A stretch of 64,000 bases of DNA from Azonexus sp. (GCA_030696345.1 JAUYSK010000021.1:32943-96942); one strand, 5' to 3'. Positions 1 to 9,120 are shown, counted from the stretch's first letter. Notes: generated from the sequence alone by a model not told the origin. Numbers and translations are program-made.

Positions 1-66
1 CAGCGGGCGGCGCAGGGCTGGCTCGGCAATGAGGCGGTCGATACCGAATTGAAGGCTGGTTGTCAT
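1..66 (-). CDS. DUF1343 (NamZ-like) protein, N-terminal fragment
   Basis: Only the first 22 codons lie in the window; the gene runs off the left edge. The visible peptide begins MTTSLQFGIDRLIAEP, which resembles the N-terminus of DUF1343 proteins, a family that includes the exo-beta-N-acetylmuramidase NamZ. The ATG at 66 overlaps the TGA of the upstream DOMON-like gene in an ATGA arrangement, so the two are probably translationally coupled. The family call rests on a short stretch only. Confidence 0.55.
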   Translation of the reverse strand, partial: MTTSLQFGIDRLIAEPALRRPL

Positions 67-608
67 GGCTTGTCGAGGGATAACGTGAAGCTTTGGCGGA
101 GGTGGAAATCGGGCATCTGAGCGCAGTGGGTCAATGCCCAGTAACTCCTGGCACCCTTTGTGGTTTCGATCACGGCGGTCAGGCCGATGCGTAGATTGGG
201 CGAATCTGGCAGTAATTCGGGGGGGAGTCTGGCCTCGAGCTGGAAGCCTTCCGACAGAAACTGACAGGTGATCACGGGGGGCATTGGTATCTGAAAAGAT
301 TCGTCGCGGGCGCGGTAGTTGCCAAACCGATAGGCCGCCCACTGGCTGGACGGCGAAAAGTTGAATTCCCGGTATTCCGTGGTGTTGGTTGCGGAAATGA
401 AGGCTTCGCAACAGGTGTTTTGCCAAAGGCCATCGATCGGTGTGGAGGGCTGGATGGATGGAATCTTTATTTGGCGCAGGTCGCCGATCAGGCGATAACA
501 CAGGGCCAGCTCACCGTTCGCGGCGAAGCTTGCGGCCACTTCGATGCTCCCGATAGCTGGGCACGGCTGGGCGGGGTGGCAGTGCAGGGACAGGGTATGG
601 GCAGGCAA
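63..608 (-). CDS. DOMON-like domain protein
   Basis: Conserved protein of unknown function with the DOMON-like architecture seen in proteobacterial hypothetical proteins: a C-terminal region with 'GLWQNTCCEAFI', 'YREFNFSPSSQWAAYRF' and a closing 'FHLRQSFTLSLD'. Related beta-sandwich domains bind haem or sugars, but no ligand can be deduced here. The reading frame stays open to a GTG at 782, which would overlap the start of divergent trpB2. I prefer the TTG at 608 (about 181 residues) because the residues upstream look non-coding and trpB2 needs a promoter there. No ATG or GTG lies between the two, so the start is uncertain. It overlaps the DUF1343 gene by 4 bases. Confidence 0.7.
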   Translation of the reverse strand: MPAHTLSLHCHPAQPCPAIGSIEVAASFAANGELALCYRLIGDLRQIKIPSIQPSTPIDGLWQNTCCEAFISATNTTEYREFNFSPSSQWAAYRFGNYRARDESFQIPMPPVITCQFLSEGFQLEARLPPELLPDSPNLRIGLTAVIETTKGARSYWALTHCAQMPDFHLRQSFTLSLDKP

Positions 609-775
609 GGCGGCTAGGGTGACGACAAATGGCGCAGAGCGTACTTTACCTTCTGGGGAGCTGAATGCTGCGGTGGACCGTGCAAAAACGGGGAAAATGG
701 CTGCGACGGCCTTGGTTCGCTGTGTTTTTTGGGTTAACTTACCGCCTTTGAAAAAAGCTTCAGGGAGATAAAAAT

Positions 776-2140
776 ATGACACCGCTACGGATCAACCTCG
801 AACAAGAAGAAATTCCGACCCATTGGTATAACGTTGTCGCCGATATGCCCATTCCGCCAGCCCCGCCGCTTGGGCCGGATGGTCAGCCGGTGCCGCCGGA
901 GGCGATGGGGGCGATCTTCCCCGGGCCGATTCTCGAGCAGGAAATGTCGGCCGAGCGCTGGATCGCCATTCCCGAAGAAATCCGCCAGATTTATGCGCTG
1001 TGGCGTCCGGCGCCGCTTTGTCGCGCGCTGCGGCTGGAGCAGGCACTGGGTACGCCAGCCAGGATTTTCTACAAATACGAAGGTGTTTCGCCGGCCGGTT
1101 CGCACAAGCCGAACTCCGCTGTGCCGCAGGCGTATTACAACAAGCTGGCCGGCACCAAGCGGCTGACGACCGAAACCGGCGCCGGGCAGTGGGGTTCGTC
1201 GATCGCCTTCGCCGGGCAGATGTTTGGCTTGCCGGTGCGCGTTTTCATGGTCAAGGTCAGCTACGAGCAGAAGCCATTCCGCCGCTCGATGATGCAGACC
1301 TGGGGCGCGGATGTTTTTTCCAGCCCGACCAATTTGACAAATGCCGGTCGTGCCGCGCTGGCGGCTGATCCGGATAATCAGGGCTCGCTCGGTCTGGCTA
1401 TTTCTGAAGCCGTCGAAGAGGCTGCCTCGCAACCCGGCACCTGCTACACGCTGGGTTCCGTCCTCAATCACGTGCTGCTGCACCAGACTGTGATCGGCCT
1501 CGAAGCCAAGAAGCAGTTCGACAAGATCGGTCTCTATCCCGATGTGATCTTCGGGCCTTGCGGTGGCGGTTCCAGCTTCGGCGGCATCGCCTTCCCGTTC
1601 CTGGCCGACAAGGCGGCTGGCGACAAGCGCGCCACCAACCTGCGCTGCGTTGCCGTCGAGCCGACCTCCTGCCCGACACTGACCAAGGGACATTACGCCT
1701 ACGACTACGGCGATGTTTCCGGCTACACGCCGATCATGAAAATGTATACGCTCGGCCACGACTTCATGCCGCCCGGTATCCACGCTGGCGGCCTGCGCTA
1801 CCACGGTGATTCGCCGCTGGTGTCGCAACTGCTGCATGAGGGCCGGATCGAGGCGATGGCCGTGCCGCAGGTGGCAACTTTCGATGCCGGCGTGCAGTTT
1901 GCCCGGGCCGAAGGCATCATCCCGGCGCCGGAATCCTGCCACGCCATTCGTGCCGCCATCGACGAAGCGCTCAAGTGCAAGGTGACCGGCGAGCCGAAGG
2001 TCATTCTGTTCAGCCTGACCGGCCATGGTCACTTCGACATGGCATCCTACGACAGGTATTTCTCCGGGAAGCTGGAAGATTATGACTATCCGGCCGAGGC
2101 AATTGCCGAGTCGTTGAAGCACCTGCCCAAGGTCGGCTGA
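776..2140 (+). CDS. trpB2: TrpB2-type tryptophan synthase beta-like PLP enzyme
   Basis: Fold-type II PLP enzyme of the TrpB2 group (454 residues, longer than the roughly 400 of TrpB1). The PLP lysine lies in '[11 protein letters not shown]' and the glycine-rich phosphate loop is '[11 protein letters not shown]'. TrpB2 makes tryptophan from serine and indole and usually works without TrpA, salvaging free indole. Consistent with that, no trpA or other trp gene is nearby. The ATG at 776 follows a GGGAG ribosome-binding site. A SPOR-domain gene and coaE follow on the same strand. Confidence 0.92.
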   Translation: MTPLRINLEQEEIPTHWYNVVADMPIPPAPPLGPDGQPVPPEAMGAIFPGPILEQEMSAERWIAIPEEIRQIYALWRPAPLCRALRLEQALGTPARIFYKYEGVSPAGSHKPNSAVPQAYYNKLAGTKRLTTETGAGQWGSSIAFAGQMFGLPVRVFMVKVSYEQKPFRRSMMQTWGADVFSSPTNLTNAGRAALAADPDNQGSLGLAISEAVEEAASQPGTCYTLGSVLNHVLLHQTVIGLEAKKQFDKIGLYPDVIFGPCGGGSSFGGIAFPFLADKAAGDKRATNLRCVAVEPTSCPTLTKGHYAYDYGDVSGYTPIMKMYTLGHDFMPPGIHAGGLRYHGDSPLVSQLLHEGRIEAMAVPQVATFDAGVQFARAEGIIPAPESCHAIRAAIDEALKCKVTGEPKVILFSLTGHGHFDMASYDRYFSGKLEDYDYPAEAIAESLKHLPKVG

Positions 2141-2144
2141 GCCC

Positions 2145-2885
2145 GTGAAACCCCTCGTTTTTCTGCTCGTTCTCGCCAACCTGTTGCTTTATGCCTTCAC
2201 CGAAGGCTATTTTGGCCGGCCGGACAGTCCGGATGCCATGCGTGTCGAGAAGCAGGTTTTGCCCGAGCGCATGCGCATCGTTTCGCGCGGCGAGGCACCG
2301 TCCGGCAAGGGTACGGTACCGGAGCCGGTCAAGGTACCGGAATCAGTCAAACCGCCGGAGCCGGTGAAGCCCGAAGTCGTGGCTGAGCCGCCCAAGGTCG
2401 AGCCAGTCAGCAAGGTCGTGGAGGCGTCACCCGTTTGTCTGGCCTGGGAGCATCTGGTCGCTGCCGATGCCGACCGGATCAACACGTTGTTCAACGAGAA
2501 ATTCGCCGAATTCAAGGTGAGTCGGCGCGTCGTGGCGAGTGAAGGCAACGGCTGGGGCGTCTATATTCCACCGCAACCGAGCAAGGCCGAGGCCGAGAAA
2601 AAGGCAGGTGAGTTGCGGCAACTGGGCGTTACCGACTATTTCATCATTCATGAAGGCCCGAACCGTTTCGCCATTTCTCTGGGCGTTTTTTCCAGCGAAA
2701 AAGGTGGCCAGGAAAGACTGGCCGAGCTGAAAGAGAAAGGCGTTCGCTCGGCGCGTTCGATGCCGCGTCCTGGCAAGGACAGCACGGTTAATCTGCAGGC
2801 GACCGGTCCGGCATCAGCTCGCGAGTCGGTGCTGGCTGCAGTTGCCAAGACCATGCCGAAAGCTGAAGTTCAGGGCTGCAAGTGA
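2145..2885 (+). CDS. SPOR-domain membrane protein
   Basis: 246-residue protein with an N-terminal hydrophobic segment (residues 3-17, 'PLVFLLVLANLLLYAF'), a proline/valine/lysine-rich linker (about 45-95, repeats of the type PEPVKVPESVK) and a C-terminal SPOR-like region (about 130-215) with 'GNGWGVYIPPQPSKAEAEKK' and 'FAISLGVFSSEKG'. SPOR domains bind denuded peptidoglycan at division septa, so this is probably a periplasmic, membrane-anchored envelope protein. The start is GTG, 4 bases after trpB2, and the stop overlaps the coaE start (GTGA). Linkage to coaE and zapD fits a division role, but that is inference. Confidence 0.8.
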   Translation: MKPLVFLLVLANLLLYAFTEGYFGRPDSPDAMRVEKQVLPERMRIVSRGEAPSGKGTVPEPVKVPESVKPPEPVKPEVVAEPPKVEPVSKVVEASPVCLAWEHLVAADADRINTLFNEKFAEFKVSRRVVASEGNGWGVYIPPQPSKAEAEKKAGELRQLGVTDYFIIHEGPNRFAISLGVFSSEKGGQERLAELKEKGVRSARSMPRPGKDSTVNLQATGPASARESVLAAVAKTMPKAEVQGCK

Positions 2886-3505
2886 GCCGTTTCATCGTTG
2901 GCCTGACCGGTGGCATCGGCAGCGGTAAAAGCAGCGTCGCCGACCGCTTTGTTGAAAAGGGTGCGACGCTGGTCGATACCGATGCCATCGCGCATGAGTT
3001 GACCGGGCCGGGCGGGGCGGCGATGCCGGCCCTGATTGCTGAATTCGGTGCGTCAATAGCCAATGCTGCCGGCGCGCTGGATCGTGTTGCGATGCGCCAG
3101 CGGGTCTTTGCCGATCCATCCGTCAAGGCAAGGCTGGAAGCAATTCTGCATCCGCTGATTCGCCAGCTCTCGGACGAGCGCTGTCGGGCGGCGGAGTCGC
3201 CCTATGTGGTTCTGGCGGTTCCATTGCTGGTCGAGTCCGGCAGCTATCGTGAGCGTTGCGACCGGATCGTTGTGGTCGATTGTCCCGAACGCCTGCAGGT
3301 TGAGCGGGTTATGGCCCGCAACGGCATGTCGGCAGCCGAGGTGCGGGCGATCATGGCGACCCAGGCGACACGCCCGCAAAGACTGGCTGTGGCGGACGAT
3401 GTGGTGGTCAATGATGCCGATTTGCCCAGTCTTTTCCCGCAAGTGGATGCCTTGCATTTAAAGTATCTACGCCTTTTAGATGAAATACCTAAAGCAAGCT
3501 GTTGA
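2882..3505 (+). CDS. coaE: Dephospho-CoA kinase CoaE
   Basis: Catalyses the last step of coenzyme A synthesis, phosphorylating the 3'-hydroxyl of dephospho-CoA with ATP. The P-loop 'GLTGGIGSGKSS' is at residues 7-18, followed by 'DTDAIAHELTGPGG', typical of the family; 207 residues is the normal length. GTG start overlapping the upstream stop by 4 bases. The order coaE-zapD-yacG is widely conserved in proteobacteria (normally downstream of pilD, which is absent here). Confidence 0.95.
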   Translation: MSRFIVGLTGGIGSGKSSVADRFVEKGATLVDTDAIAHELTGPGGAAMPALIAEFGASIANAAGALDRVAMRQRVFADPSVKARLEAILHPLIRQLSDERCRAAESPYVVLAVPLLVESGSYRERCDRIVVVDCPERLQVERVMARNGMSAAEVRAIMATQATRPQRLAVADDVVVNDADLPSLFPQVDALHLKYLRLLDEIPKASC

Positions 3506-3565
3506 GATTTGCACGTAAATAGCTCAAAATCCACACAATTTTCCGTTTCTTCGGACACAAGCCGC

Positions 3566-4324
3566 GTGATTACTTACGAATACCCGTTCAACGAACGCAT
3601 CCGCACGCTGCTGCGTCTTGAGGATTTGTTCGAAAAAACGGCGTATTTCGCTCAGGCTGAAGGCCAGCTGGAGCATCACACCTCGCTGGTGACGCTGTTC
3701 GAAATACTTGAAGTGGCCGGCCGTGCCGACCTGAAGATGGATCTGATTCAGGAACTTGAGCGCCAGCGCCAGACTCTGCTGGCCTACCGCAATAATCCGG
3801 ATATTTCTGAAGAAGCGCTCTCCGGCGCACTTTACGAAATCGAGCAGTCTTCAGCCGCCTTGCTAGGCATGACCGGCAAGATTGGCCAATACCTGCGCGA
3901 CAATGACTGGCTGATGGGCATCAAGAGCCGGGCGGCGATTCCCGGTGGCGTCTGCGAGTTCGATCTGCCCTCCTATCACTGGTGGCTGCACCGTGACGCT
4001 GAAACCCGGCGTGAGGCACTGGCAGGCTGGACCAAGCCGATGACGCCGTTGCGCGATGCCGCTGCAATTGTTCTGCGTCTGCTGCGTTCCAGCGGACGGC
4101 CGAAAAACCACACCGCACCCAACGGCCAGTTCCAGCTCAACTTGGGCGGAACGGCAGCCCAGATGGTCCGCGTTTTGATCGCGGCCGATGAGCCGGCGAT
4201 TCCCGAGGTCAGTGCCAACAAGTACTTCCTCAACATCCGCTTTACCAAGCCGCCATCAAGCGAACTCAAGGCCCGCGGCTGCGAGCGCGATGTCGCTTTT
4301 GACCTGACCTTCTGTAATCTCTGA
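3566..4324 (+). CDS. zapD: Cell division protein ZapD
   Basis: Cytoplasmic FtsZ-associated protein (formerly DUF1342) that cross-links FtsZ filaments at the division ring. The N-terminal signature '[20 protein letters not shown]' is characteristic. The frame is open from a TTG at 3509, but I chose the GTG at 3566 because family members begin exactly at this motif, giving 252 residues, close to the E. coli length. The stop overlaps the yacG start by one base. It lies in the coaE-zapD-yacG cluster. Confidence 0.93.
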   Translation: MITYEYPFNERIRTLLRLEDLFEKTAYFAQAEGQLEHHTSLVTLFEILEVAGRADLKMDLIQELERQRQTLLAYRNNPDISEEALSGALYEIEQSSAALLGMTGKIGQYLRDNDWLMGIKSRAAIPGGVCEFDLPSYHWWLHRDAETRREALAGWTKPMTPLRDAAAIVLRLLRSSGRPKNHTAPNGQFQLNLGGTAAQMVRVLIAADEPAIPEVSANKYFLNIRFTKPPSSELKARGCERDVAFDLTFCNL

Positions 4325-4530
4325 TGACTGAAGGCAAGGTTCGCAAGGTCCGCTGCCCGCAGTGTGGCAACGAATCCATCTGGTCACCGGAAAACCCGTG
4401 GCGTCCTTTCTGTTCCGAGCGCTGCAAGCAGATTGACCTCGGTTGCTGGGCCAGCGATTCCTACCGGATTCCGGTTCAACCCCAGCCGGGCGAACTGGAC
4501 GGCGAGCTGCCCGACTCGCCCGAAGCCTGA
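4324..4530 (+). CDS. yacG: DNA gyrase inhibitor YacG
   Basis: 68-residue zinc-binding protein with the four cysteine ligands in 'CPQCGNES' and '[11 protein letters not shown]' and the conserved 'RPFCSERCK' motif. In E. coli YacG binds GyrB and blocks DNA binding by gyrase. It is the last gene of the coaE-zapD-yacG cluster and is convergent with the Nudix/ThiE gene, whose stop lies 2 bases away. Confidence 0.93.
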   Translation: MTEGKVRKVRCPQCGNESIWSPENPWRPFCSERCKQIDLGCWASDSYRIPVQPQPGELDGELPDSPEA

Positions 4531-4531
4531 C

Positions 4532-5476
4532 TTACCAGCCGCGCATTAGTGCGATGCCGTGGGCGCCATTGTTCTGGGCCTCGGCCAACATCCCGTTTTT
4601 CATGCCACCCAAAGCCAGTACGGGCAGGGTGTTGCCCTGCATTTGTCGCGCGAACTCGGGCCACCCCAGGCCACTTGCTTCCGGGTGGGTGAGCGTAGGC
4701 AATACGGGGCCGAACAGGGCGTAATCCAGGCCTAGCTCACCAGCACGGGCGATTTCTTCGGCGTTGTGACAAGAGGCGCCGACCCAGGTGAAATCCGGGC
4801 GAGTCATGCAGCTTGCCAGTCGGGTCGCCGGCAGATGCAGGCCATCGGCGCCAACTTGGCGGGCGATCTCCTCGTCGTCGTTGATGACAACCAGGGCGCC
4901 ATGCTTGTGGGCCAGCCGGGTGACTTCTGCGGCAAAGCTCTGGCGCTGCACCTGCGGCAGGTTTTTGTCGCGGACCTGAATCAGACGCAGGCCGTCCTGC
5001 AGGGCTGTCTCCAGTCGTTCAAGCTGGCGTTCCGTGCCTTCGCTTTCGGCCATCGTGATGGCCATCGCGGTCGGTAGTGACAAGGCCTTCAGGATCGGAT
5101 CGTTGGCCGGCAGTATTGGCGCGACGCTGGCGGTTTTTCCTGTTTTTTGCCAGTCCACCGCAGCATGCTCCAGCGGTGCCGTAATGCCGATTTCGCCATC
5201 CCACGCTGTGACCTTCCAGAAATTCAGGCGAACCCTGGCGTGCGGGTAAGTGAATTGCCGGGTCAGCCAGGGCGAACATTCGGTCACCGTGATGCCAAGT
5301 TCTTCCTGAAGTTCGCGGATCAGCGCGGCGCGGACGGTTTCGCCCGGTTCAACCTTGCCGCCAGGGAATTCCCAATAGCCAGCGTAAACTTTGCCTTCCG
5401 GGCGCTGGGCGAGCAGAAATTCCCGGCCGTCGGCGCGCAGCATGACGGCGGCGGCGACTTCGACGATCTGGCTCAT
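4532..5476 (-). CDS. Nudix (MutT-like) hydrolase fused to ThiE-like domain
   Basis: 314-residue fusion. Residues 1-130 are a MutT-type Nudix hydrolase with a full Nudix box, 'GKVEPGETVRAALIRELQEE' continuing LGI. Residues about 135-314 are a thiamine-phosphate-synthase/TenI-like barrel ('LIQVRDKNL', 'VINDD', 'DGLHL', 'GASCHNAEEIARAGELGLDY', 'LGGMKNG'). The fusion recurs in beta- and gammaproteobacteria; the Nudix half is expected to clear 8-oxo-dGTP, while the ThiE-like half has no proven role. The ATG at 5476 overlaps the stop of the DUF815 gene (ATGA), so I rejected a longer upstream frame. Confidence 0.88.
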   Translation of the reverse strand: MSQIVEVAAAVMLRADGREFLLAQRPEGKVYAGYWEFPGGKVEPGETVRAALIRELQEELGITVTECSPWLTRQFTYPHARVRLNFWKVTAWDGEIGITAPLEHAAVDWQKTGKTASVAPILPANDPILKALSLPTAMAITMAESEGTERQLERLETALQDGLRLIQVRDKNLPQVQRQSFAAEVTRLAHKHGALVVINDDEEIARQVGADGLHLPATRLASCMTRPDFTWVGASCHNAEEIARAGELGLDYALFGPVLPTLTHPEASGLGWPEFARQMQGNTLPVLALGGMKNGMLAEAQNNGAHGIALMRGW

Positions 5477-6363
5477 TTGGTGGTCTTGCGAGACGATTTT
5501 TGCTGCCCGGCCAGGTCGCGGGCGAATTGCCAGGCGACGCGACCGGAACGCGAGCCGCGACTGAGCGCCCAGTTCAGAGCATCGCGCTCGCACTCGGCAA
5601 TCACCTTGGCGCTGACGCCCAGATGCTGCAGCCAGTGATTGACGATGTTCAGGTAGTCGTCCTGGCTGAACGGATAAAAGGAAATCCACAGGCCGAAGCG
5701 TTCGGATAGCGAAATCTTTTCCTCGATCGCTTCGCCGGGGTGAATTTCGTCATCGACCCGATGGGTGTCGAGGTTTTCGGAGAAATATTCCGGCATCAGA
5801 TGCCGGCGGTTCGAGGTGGCGTAGATCAGCAAATTCTCGGGTGGCGCGGCTATCGAGCCGTCGAGTACCGATTTCAGTGCCTTGTAGGCCGATTCGCCGG
5901 CCTCGAAGGAAAGGTCGTCGCAGAAGATGATGAAGCGCTCCGGGCGGCCTTCGATCAGGTCGACGATATCGGCCAGATCGATCAGGTCTTCCTTGTCGAC
6001 TTCGATCAGGCGCAGGCCCTGGTCAGCGAATTCATTAAGCACAGCCTTGACCAGCGATGATTTGCCGGAGCCGCGCGTGCCGGTCAGCAAGACGTTGTTG
6101 GCCGTCTTGCCAGCGACAAACTGGCGCGTGTTGGCGGCGATGCGATCCTTCTGGTCGTCGATGTTGTTGAGATCGGCGAGGCGGATCGGGTGGGGGTGAC
6201 GTACCGCCTGCAACCAGCCGCGGTGCTGGTTCTTGCGCCAGCGGAAGGCGATGGCAGCCTTCCAGTCGGGCAGGGGCGGCGCCGGCGGCATGGTGGCTTC
6301 AAAGCGACCGAGGACGGACTCGGCGCGGGCGATCAGGCGTTCTAGCTGAAGGGAATCGGGCAT
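5473..6363 (-). CDS. DUF815-family AAA+ ATPase
   Basis: 296-residue ATP-binding protein with a Walker A loop in 'LLTGTRGSGKSSLVKAV', Walker B-like 'FIIFCDDLSFE' and a sensor-type 'LIYATSNRRHLMPEYF'. This matches DUF815, an uncharacterised DnaA/IstB-like ATPase family often placed next to mutT in betaproteobacteria. The ATG at 6363 ('MPDSLQLERLIARAE') is chosen over the longer open frame, because the longer frame would run under the divergent mltA gene. It is coupled to the Nudix gene by a 4-base overlap. Confidence 0.85.
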   Translation of the reverse strand: MPDSLQLERLIARAESVLGRFEATMPPAPPLPDWKAAIAFRWRKNQHRGWLQAVRHPHPIRLADLNNIDDQKDRIAANTRQFVAGKTANNVLLTGTRGSGKSSLVKAVLNEFADQGLRLIEVDKEDLIDLADIVDLIEGRPERFIIFCDDLSFEAGESAYKALKSVLDGSIAAPPENLLIYATSNRRHLMPEYFSENLDTHRVDDEIHPGEAIEEKISLSERFGLWISFYPFSQDDYLNIVNHWLQHLGVSAKVIAECERDALNWALSRGSRSGRVAWQFARDLAGQQKSSRKTTK

Positions 6364-6409
6364 CGGGGCGGGTATACTTTGGGCGAAGCCCCGAACTCTA
6401 TAGAAACCC

Positions 6410-7627
6410 ATGCGAAAAATCCAAGTTGCTCTTTCCCTTGTTGCCACTTTGCTGGCCGGTTGCTCCCTGCTGCAGCCGACCGAAAAGCTTGCCAGCTGTG
6501 CTCCATGTGCGGTTTGCCCGACTTGCCCGCCGGTCTCGCCGCCAACCACGCCAGTAACGCCAGCCGCCTTTTCGCGTTCCCTGCAGTTGGCAAGCTGGGC
6601 GGAATTGCCGGGTTGGGCTGAGGATGATCCCGCTGCCGCCTGGCCAGCCTTCCTGCTTTCCTGTCGCGGCATGGCCAGCAAGCCGCACGGGCCGGCCTGG
6701 AAACGGGTTTGCGATCTGGCCAGGGCGGAGGATGGCAAACCTGGCCATGATGCCCGGCGCTTTTTCGAACAATATTTGAAGCCTTATGCCGTGGTGGCCG
6801 CTGATGCTACGGTCAACGGCATGATTACCGGCTATTACGAACCGCTGCTGCGCGGTAGCCGCACTCGTGCCAAGGGCTACGAGCAGCCGGTGCGCGGCGT
6901 ACCCGACGACCTGCTGACAATTGATCTGTCGGCGGTCTTTCCCGAACTGAAAGACAAACGGGTGCGTGGTCGCCTTGAAGGCAACAAGGTCCTTCCTTAT
7001 TGGTCGCGGGCCGAAATCAGCGCACGTGGTGACAAGGTGCCGGGCAAGACGTTGCTCTACGTCGATGATGCGGTCGAATTGTTTTTCCTGCAGGTGCAGG
7101 GGTCGGGCCGGGTCAAACTGGCCGATGGCAGCATGGCGCGTCTCAACTACGCTGATCAGAACGGCCATTCCTATCAATCCATCGGCCGTGTGCTCGTGGA
7201 ACGGGGCGAACTCAAGCTGGAAGAGGCCTCAATGCAGGGCATCCAGGCCTGGGCGCGGGCCAACCCGGCACGGCTGGATGAGTTGCTCAATGCCAACCCG
7301 AGCTATGTCTTCTTTCGCGAAGTTGCCAACAGTGCTGATGGCCCGATAGGTGCGCTCGGCATGCCGCTGACGGCGGAGCGCAGCATTGCGATTGATCCGC
7401 GTTCGGTGCCACTGGGCTCGCCGGTTTTCCTGGCGACCACACGGCCCAATTCAACACAGGCGATGAACCGGCTGGTCATGGCCCAGGATACCGGTGGTGC
7501 AATCAAGGGGGCGGTACGAGCCGACTTTTTCTGGGGCTTCGGCAAGGCCGCTGGCGAACAGGCCGGCCGCATGAAGCAGAGTGGCCGGTTGTGGGTTCTG
7601 CTGCCACCTGAAGCTGCTCCGAAATAA
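6410..7627 (+). CDS. mltA: Membrane-bound lytic murein transglycosylase A
   Basis: Outer-membrane lipoprotein that cleaves peptidoglycan to form 1,6-anhydromuramyl products. The signal peptide ends in a lipobox 'LLAGC' (Cys18). The MltA core follows (about 120-300, 'ITGYYEPLLRGSR', 'FFLQVQGSGRV'), and the C-terminal 3D domain carries the aspartates in 'AQDTGGAIKGAVRADFFWG'. 405 residues. Unusually, the linker after the lipid anchor has four evenly spaced cysteines (30, 33, 36, 39). Divergent from the DUF815 gene. Confidence 0.93.
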   Translation: MRKIQVALSLVATLLAGCSLLQPTEKLASCAPCAVCPTCPPVSPPTTPVTPAAFSRSLQLASWAELPGWAEDDPAAAWPAFLLSCRGMASKPHGPAWKRVCDLARAEDGKPGHDARRFFEQYLKPYAVVAADATVNGMITGYYEPLLRGSRTRAKGYEQPVRGVPDDLLTIDLSAVFPELKDKRVRGRLEGNKVLPYWSRAEISARGDKVPGKTLLYVDDAVELFFLQVQGSGRVKLADGSMARLNYADQNGHSYQSIGRVLVERGELKLEEASMQGIQAWARANPARLDELLNANPSYVFFREVANSADGPIGALGMPLTAERSIAIDPRSVPLGSPVFLATTRPNSTQAMNRLVMAQDTGGAIKGAVRADFFWGFGKAAGEQAGRMKQSGRLWVLLPPEAAPK

Positions 7628-7666
7628 GGCTAGCTCGCACCGGCAAGGAGCGTTACTAAAAATTAC

Positions 7667-7681
7667 GCACCAGTGTGGTGC
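7667..7681. promoter_or_regulatory. Candidate NtrC binding site 1
   Basis: GCACCAGTGTGGTGC is a perfect dyad fitting the NtrC enhancer consensus (GCACC-N5-GGTGC). It lies about 105 bases upstream of the amt ATG, a normal enhancer distance. Expected to confer nitrogen-limitation control. Confidence 0.65.
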
Positions 7682-7732
7682 TTGTTTATGAATTGTTCCT
7701 TTTGCAACGCACTGATTTGAAACGTCTTTGGC

Positions 7733-7747
7733 GCACTGGAATGGTGC
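7733..7747. promoter_or_regulatory. Candidate NtrC binding site 2
   Basis: GCACTGGAATGGTGC keeps both GCAC/GTGC half-sites with the same 7-base centre as site 1. Its centre is 66 bases from that of site 1. It overlaps the putative sigma54 promoter, so it could act as a weaker governor site. Confidence 0.45.
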
Positions 7748-7752
7748 TTGCT
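7737..7752 (+). promoter_or_regulatory. Candidate sigma54 (-24/-12) promoter of amt
   Basis: TGGAATGGTGCTTGCT has TGG and TTGC at exact -24/-12 spacing plus the conserved G at position 7; the CAC of the consensus is replaced by AAT. Predicted transcription start is near 7763, leaving a leader of about 20 bases with GGGGG before the ATG. Confidence 0.5.
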
Positions 7753-7783
7753 TTCTTCCCCCGAATCTTTGTTCGGGGGTTTC

Positions 7784-8986
7784 ATGGAAACATATCAATC
7801 CAGCAGCAATGTGCTCTTCATTCTGCTTGGCGCCATCATGGTGCTCGCCATGCATGCGGGTTTTGCCTTCCTTGAGGTTGGCACCGTCCGCAAGAAAAAT
7901 CAGGTTAATGCACTGGTCAAGATCCTGACCGATTTCGGTGTATCGACCATTGCTTATTTCTTCGTCGGCTACAGCCTCGCCTATGGGGTCAATTTCTTCA
8001 CGGGCGTCGAGACACTGATGGAGAAAAACGGTTACGAGCTGACCAAATTCTTCTTTCTGCTGACCTTCGCTGCTGCCATCCCCGCCATCATTTCGGGCGG
8101 CATTGCCGAGCGGGCCAAGTTTTATCCGCAACTGATCGCCACCTTTCTGCTCGTCGGATTTGTCTATCCCTTCTTCGAAAGCATCGCCTGGAATCAGGCC
8201 TTCGGTATTCAAGCCTGGCTGAAAGCGAGCTTCGGCGAAGAGTTTCACGACTTCGCCGGCTCCGTTGTGGTGCATGCGATGGGCGGCTGGATCGCGCTAC
8301 CAGCCGTCTTGCTGCTTGGTGCCCGTTATGGCCGCTACACCAAGGACGGTCGTGTCTCGGCCCATCCGCCATCATCCATTCCGTTTCTTGCCCTCGGGGC
8401 GTGGATACTGACCGTCGGCTGGTTCGGCTTTAACGTGATGAGCGCCCAGACGCTCGACAAAATCTCCGGTCTGGTTGCCCTCAACTCCTTGATGGCGATG
8501 GTCGGGGGTACCCTGGTGGCCTTGATTTTTGGCAAGAACGACCCTGGCTTCGTCCATAACGGCCCGCTGGCTGGTCTTGTTGCCGTCTGTGCTGGCTCCG
8601 ATCTGATGCACCCGATTGGGGCATTGGTCGTGGGTGGCGTTGCTGGTGGCCTGTTTGTCGTGATGTTTACGCTGACCCAGAACCGCTGGAAGATCGACGA
8701 CGTCCTCGGCGTCTGGCCGCTCCATGGTCTGTGCGGTGCCTGGGGCGGTATTGCGGCGGGAATTTTCGGCAGCAAGGCACTGGGGGGCGCTGGCGGCGTT
8801 GCCTTCATGCCGCAACTGATCATGACCGTCCTGGCCATTGTCGTTGCGTTGGTCGGTAGCCTGATGGTTTACGGCAGCCTGAAGGCGACCATGGGGCTAC
8901 GGCTGGATCAGGAAGAGGAATATCAAGGGGCTGACTTGAGTGTTCATAAAATAACCTCGACGCCCGAAAGAGAGCCGAACTGGTAA
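7784..8986 (+). CDS. amt: Ammonium transporter Amt
   Basis: Inner-membrane ammonium channel of the Amt/MEP/Rh family, about 400 residues with roughly 11 hydrophobic segments. Signature stretches include 'GFAFLEVGTVRKKN', 'FAGSVVVHAMGGW' and 'DDVLGVWPLHGLCGAWGG', which contains a pore histidine. I chose the ATG at 7784 ('METYQSSSN') because a TTG at 7748 would lie inside the promoter. No glnK is adjacent. NtrC-like and sigma54-like sites upstream suggest induction by nitrogen limitation, and a strong terminator follows. Confidence 0.93.
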   Translation: METYQSSSNVLFILLGAIMVLAMHAGFAFLEVGTVRKKNQVNALVKILTDFGVSTIAYFFVGYSLAYGVNFFTGVETLMEKNGYELTKFFFLLTFAAAIPAIISGGIAERAKFYPQLIATFLLVGFVYPFFESIAWNQAFGIQAWLKASFGEEFHDFAGSVVVHAMGGWIALPAVLLLGARYGRYTKDGRVSAHPPSSIPFLALGAWILTVGWFGFNVMSAQTLDKISGLVALNSLMAMVGGTLVALIFGKNDPGFVHNGPLAGLVAVCAGSDLMHPIGALVVGGVAGGLFVVMFTLTQNRWKIDDVLGVWPLHGLCGAWGGIAAGIFGSKALGGAGGVAFMPQLIMTVLAIVVALVGSLMVYGSLKATMGLRLDQEEEYQGADLSVHKITSTPEREPNW

Positions 8987-9035
8987 TTTTGGAGTTGTCG
9001 GGCAGAGAATTAAGTCTGCCGGACAGTTGATGTAA

Positions 9036-9069
9036 GAGAGGCCCGGCGATTGCCGGGCCTCTCTTTTTT
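9036..9069 (+). terminator. Intrinsic terminator of amt
   Basis: A perfect 12-bp stem (GAGAGGCCCGGC with GCCGGGCCTCTC) and 4-base loop are followed by six T residues. It stands 50 bases after the amt stop. Confidence 0.92.
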
Positions 9070-9120
9070 GAACTTCAGATGTTCGGCCACTGCCGTCGTT
9101 CAGTAGTTGGTCCGTGGCAG

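Noticed and set aside
785..2179. 464-residue open frame on the minus strand
   Set aside because: Lies entirely opposite trpB2, whose protein matches a known family throughout; long antisense frames are expected in GC-rich DNA.
7758..7779. Hairpin CCCCCGAA/TTCGGGGG directly before the amt ATG, considered as a translational switch
   Set aside because: The predicted sigma54 start near 7763 falls inside the left arm, so the stem would not form in that transcript. It stays possible only if another promoter exists.
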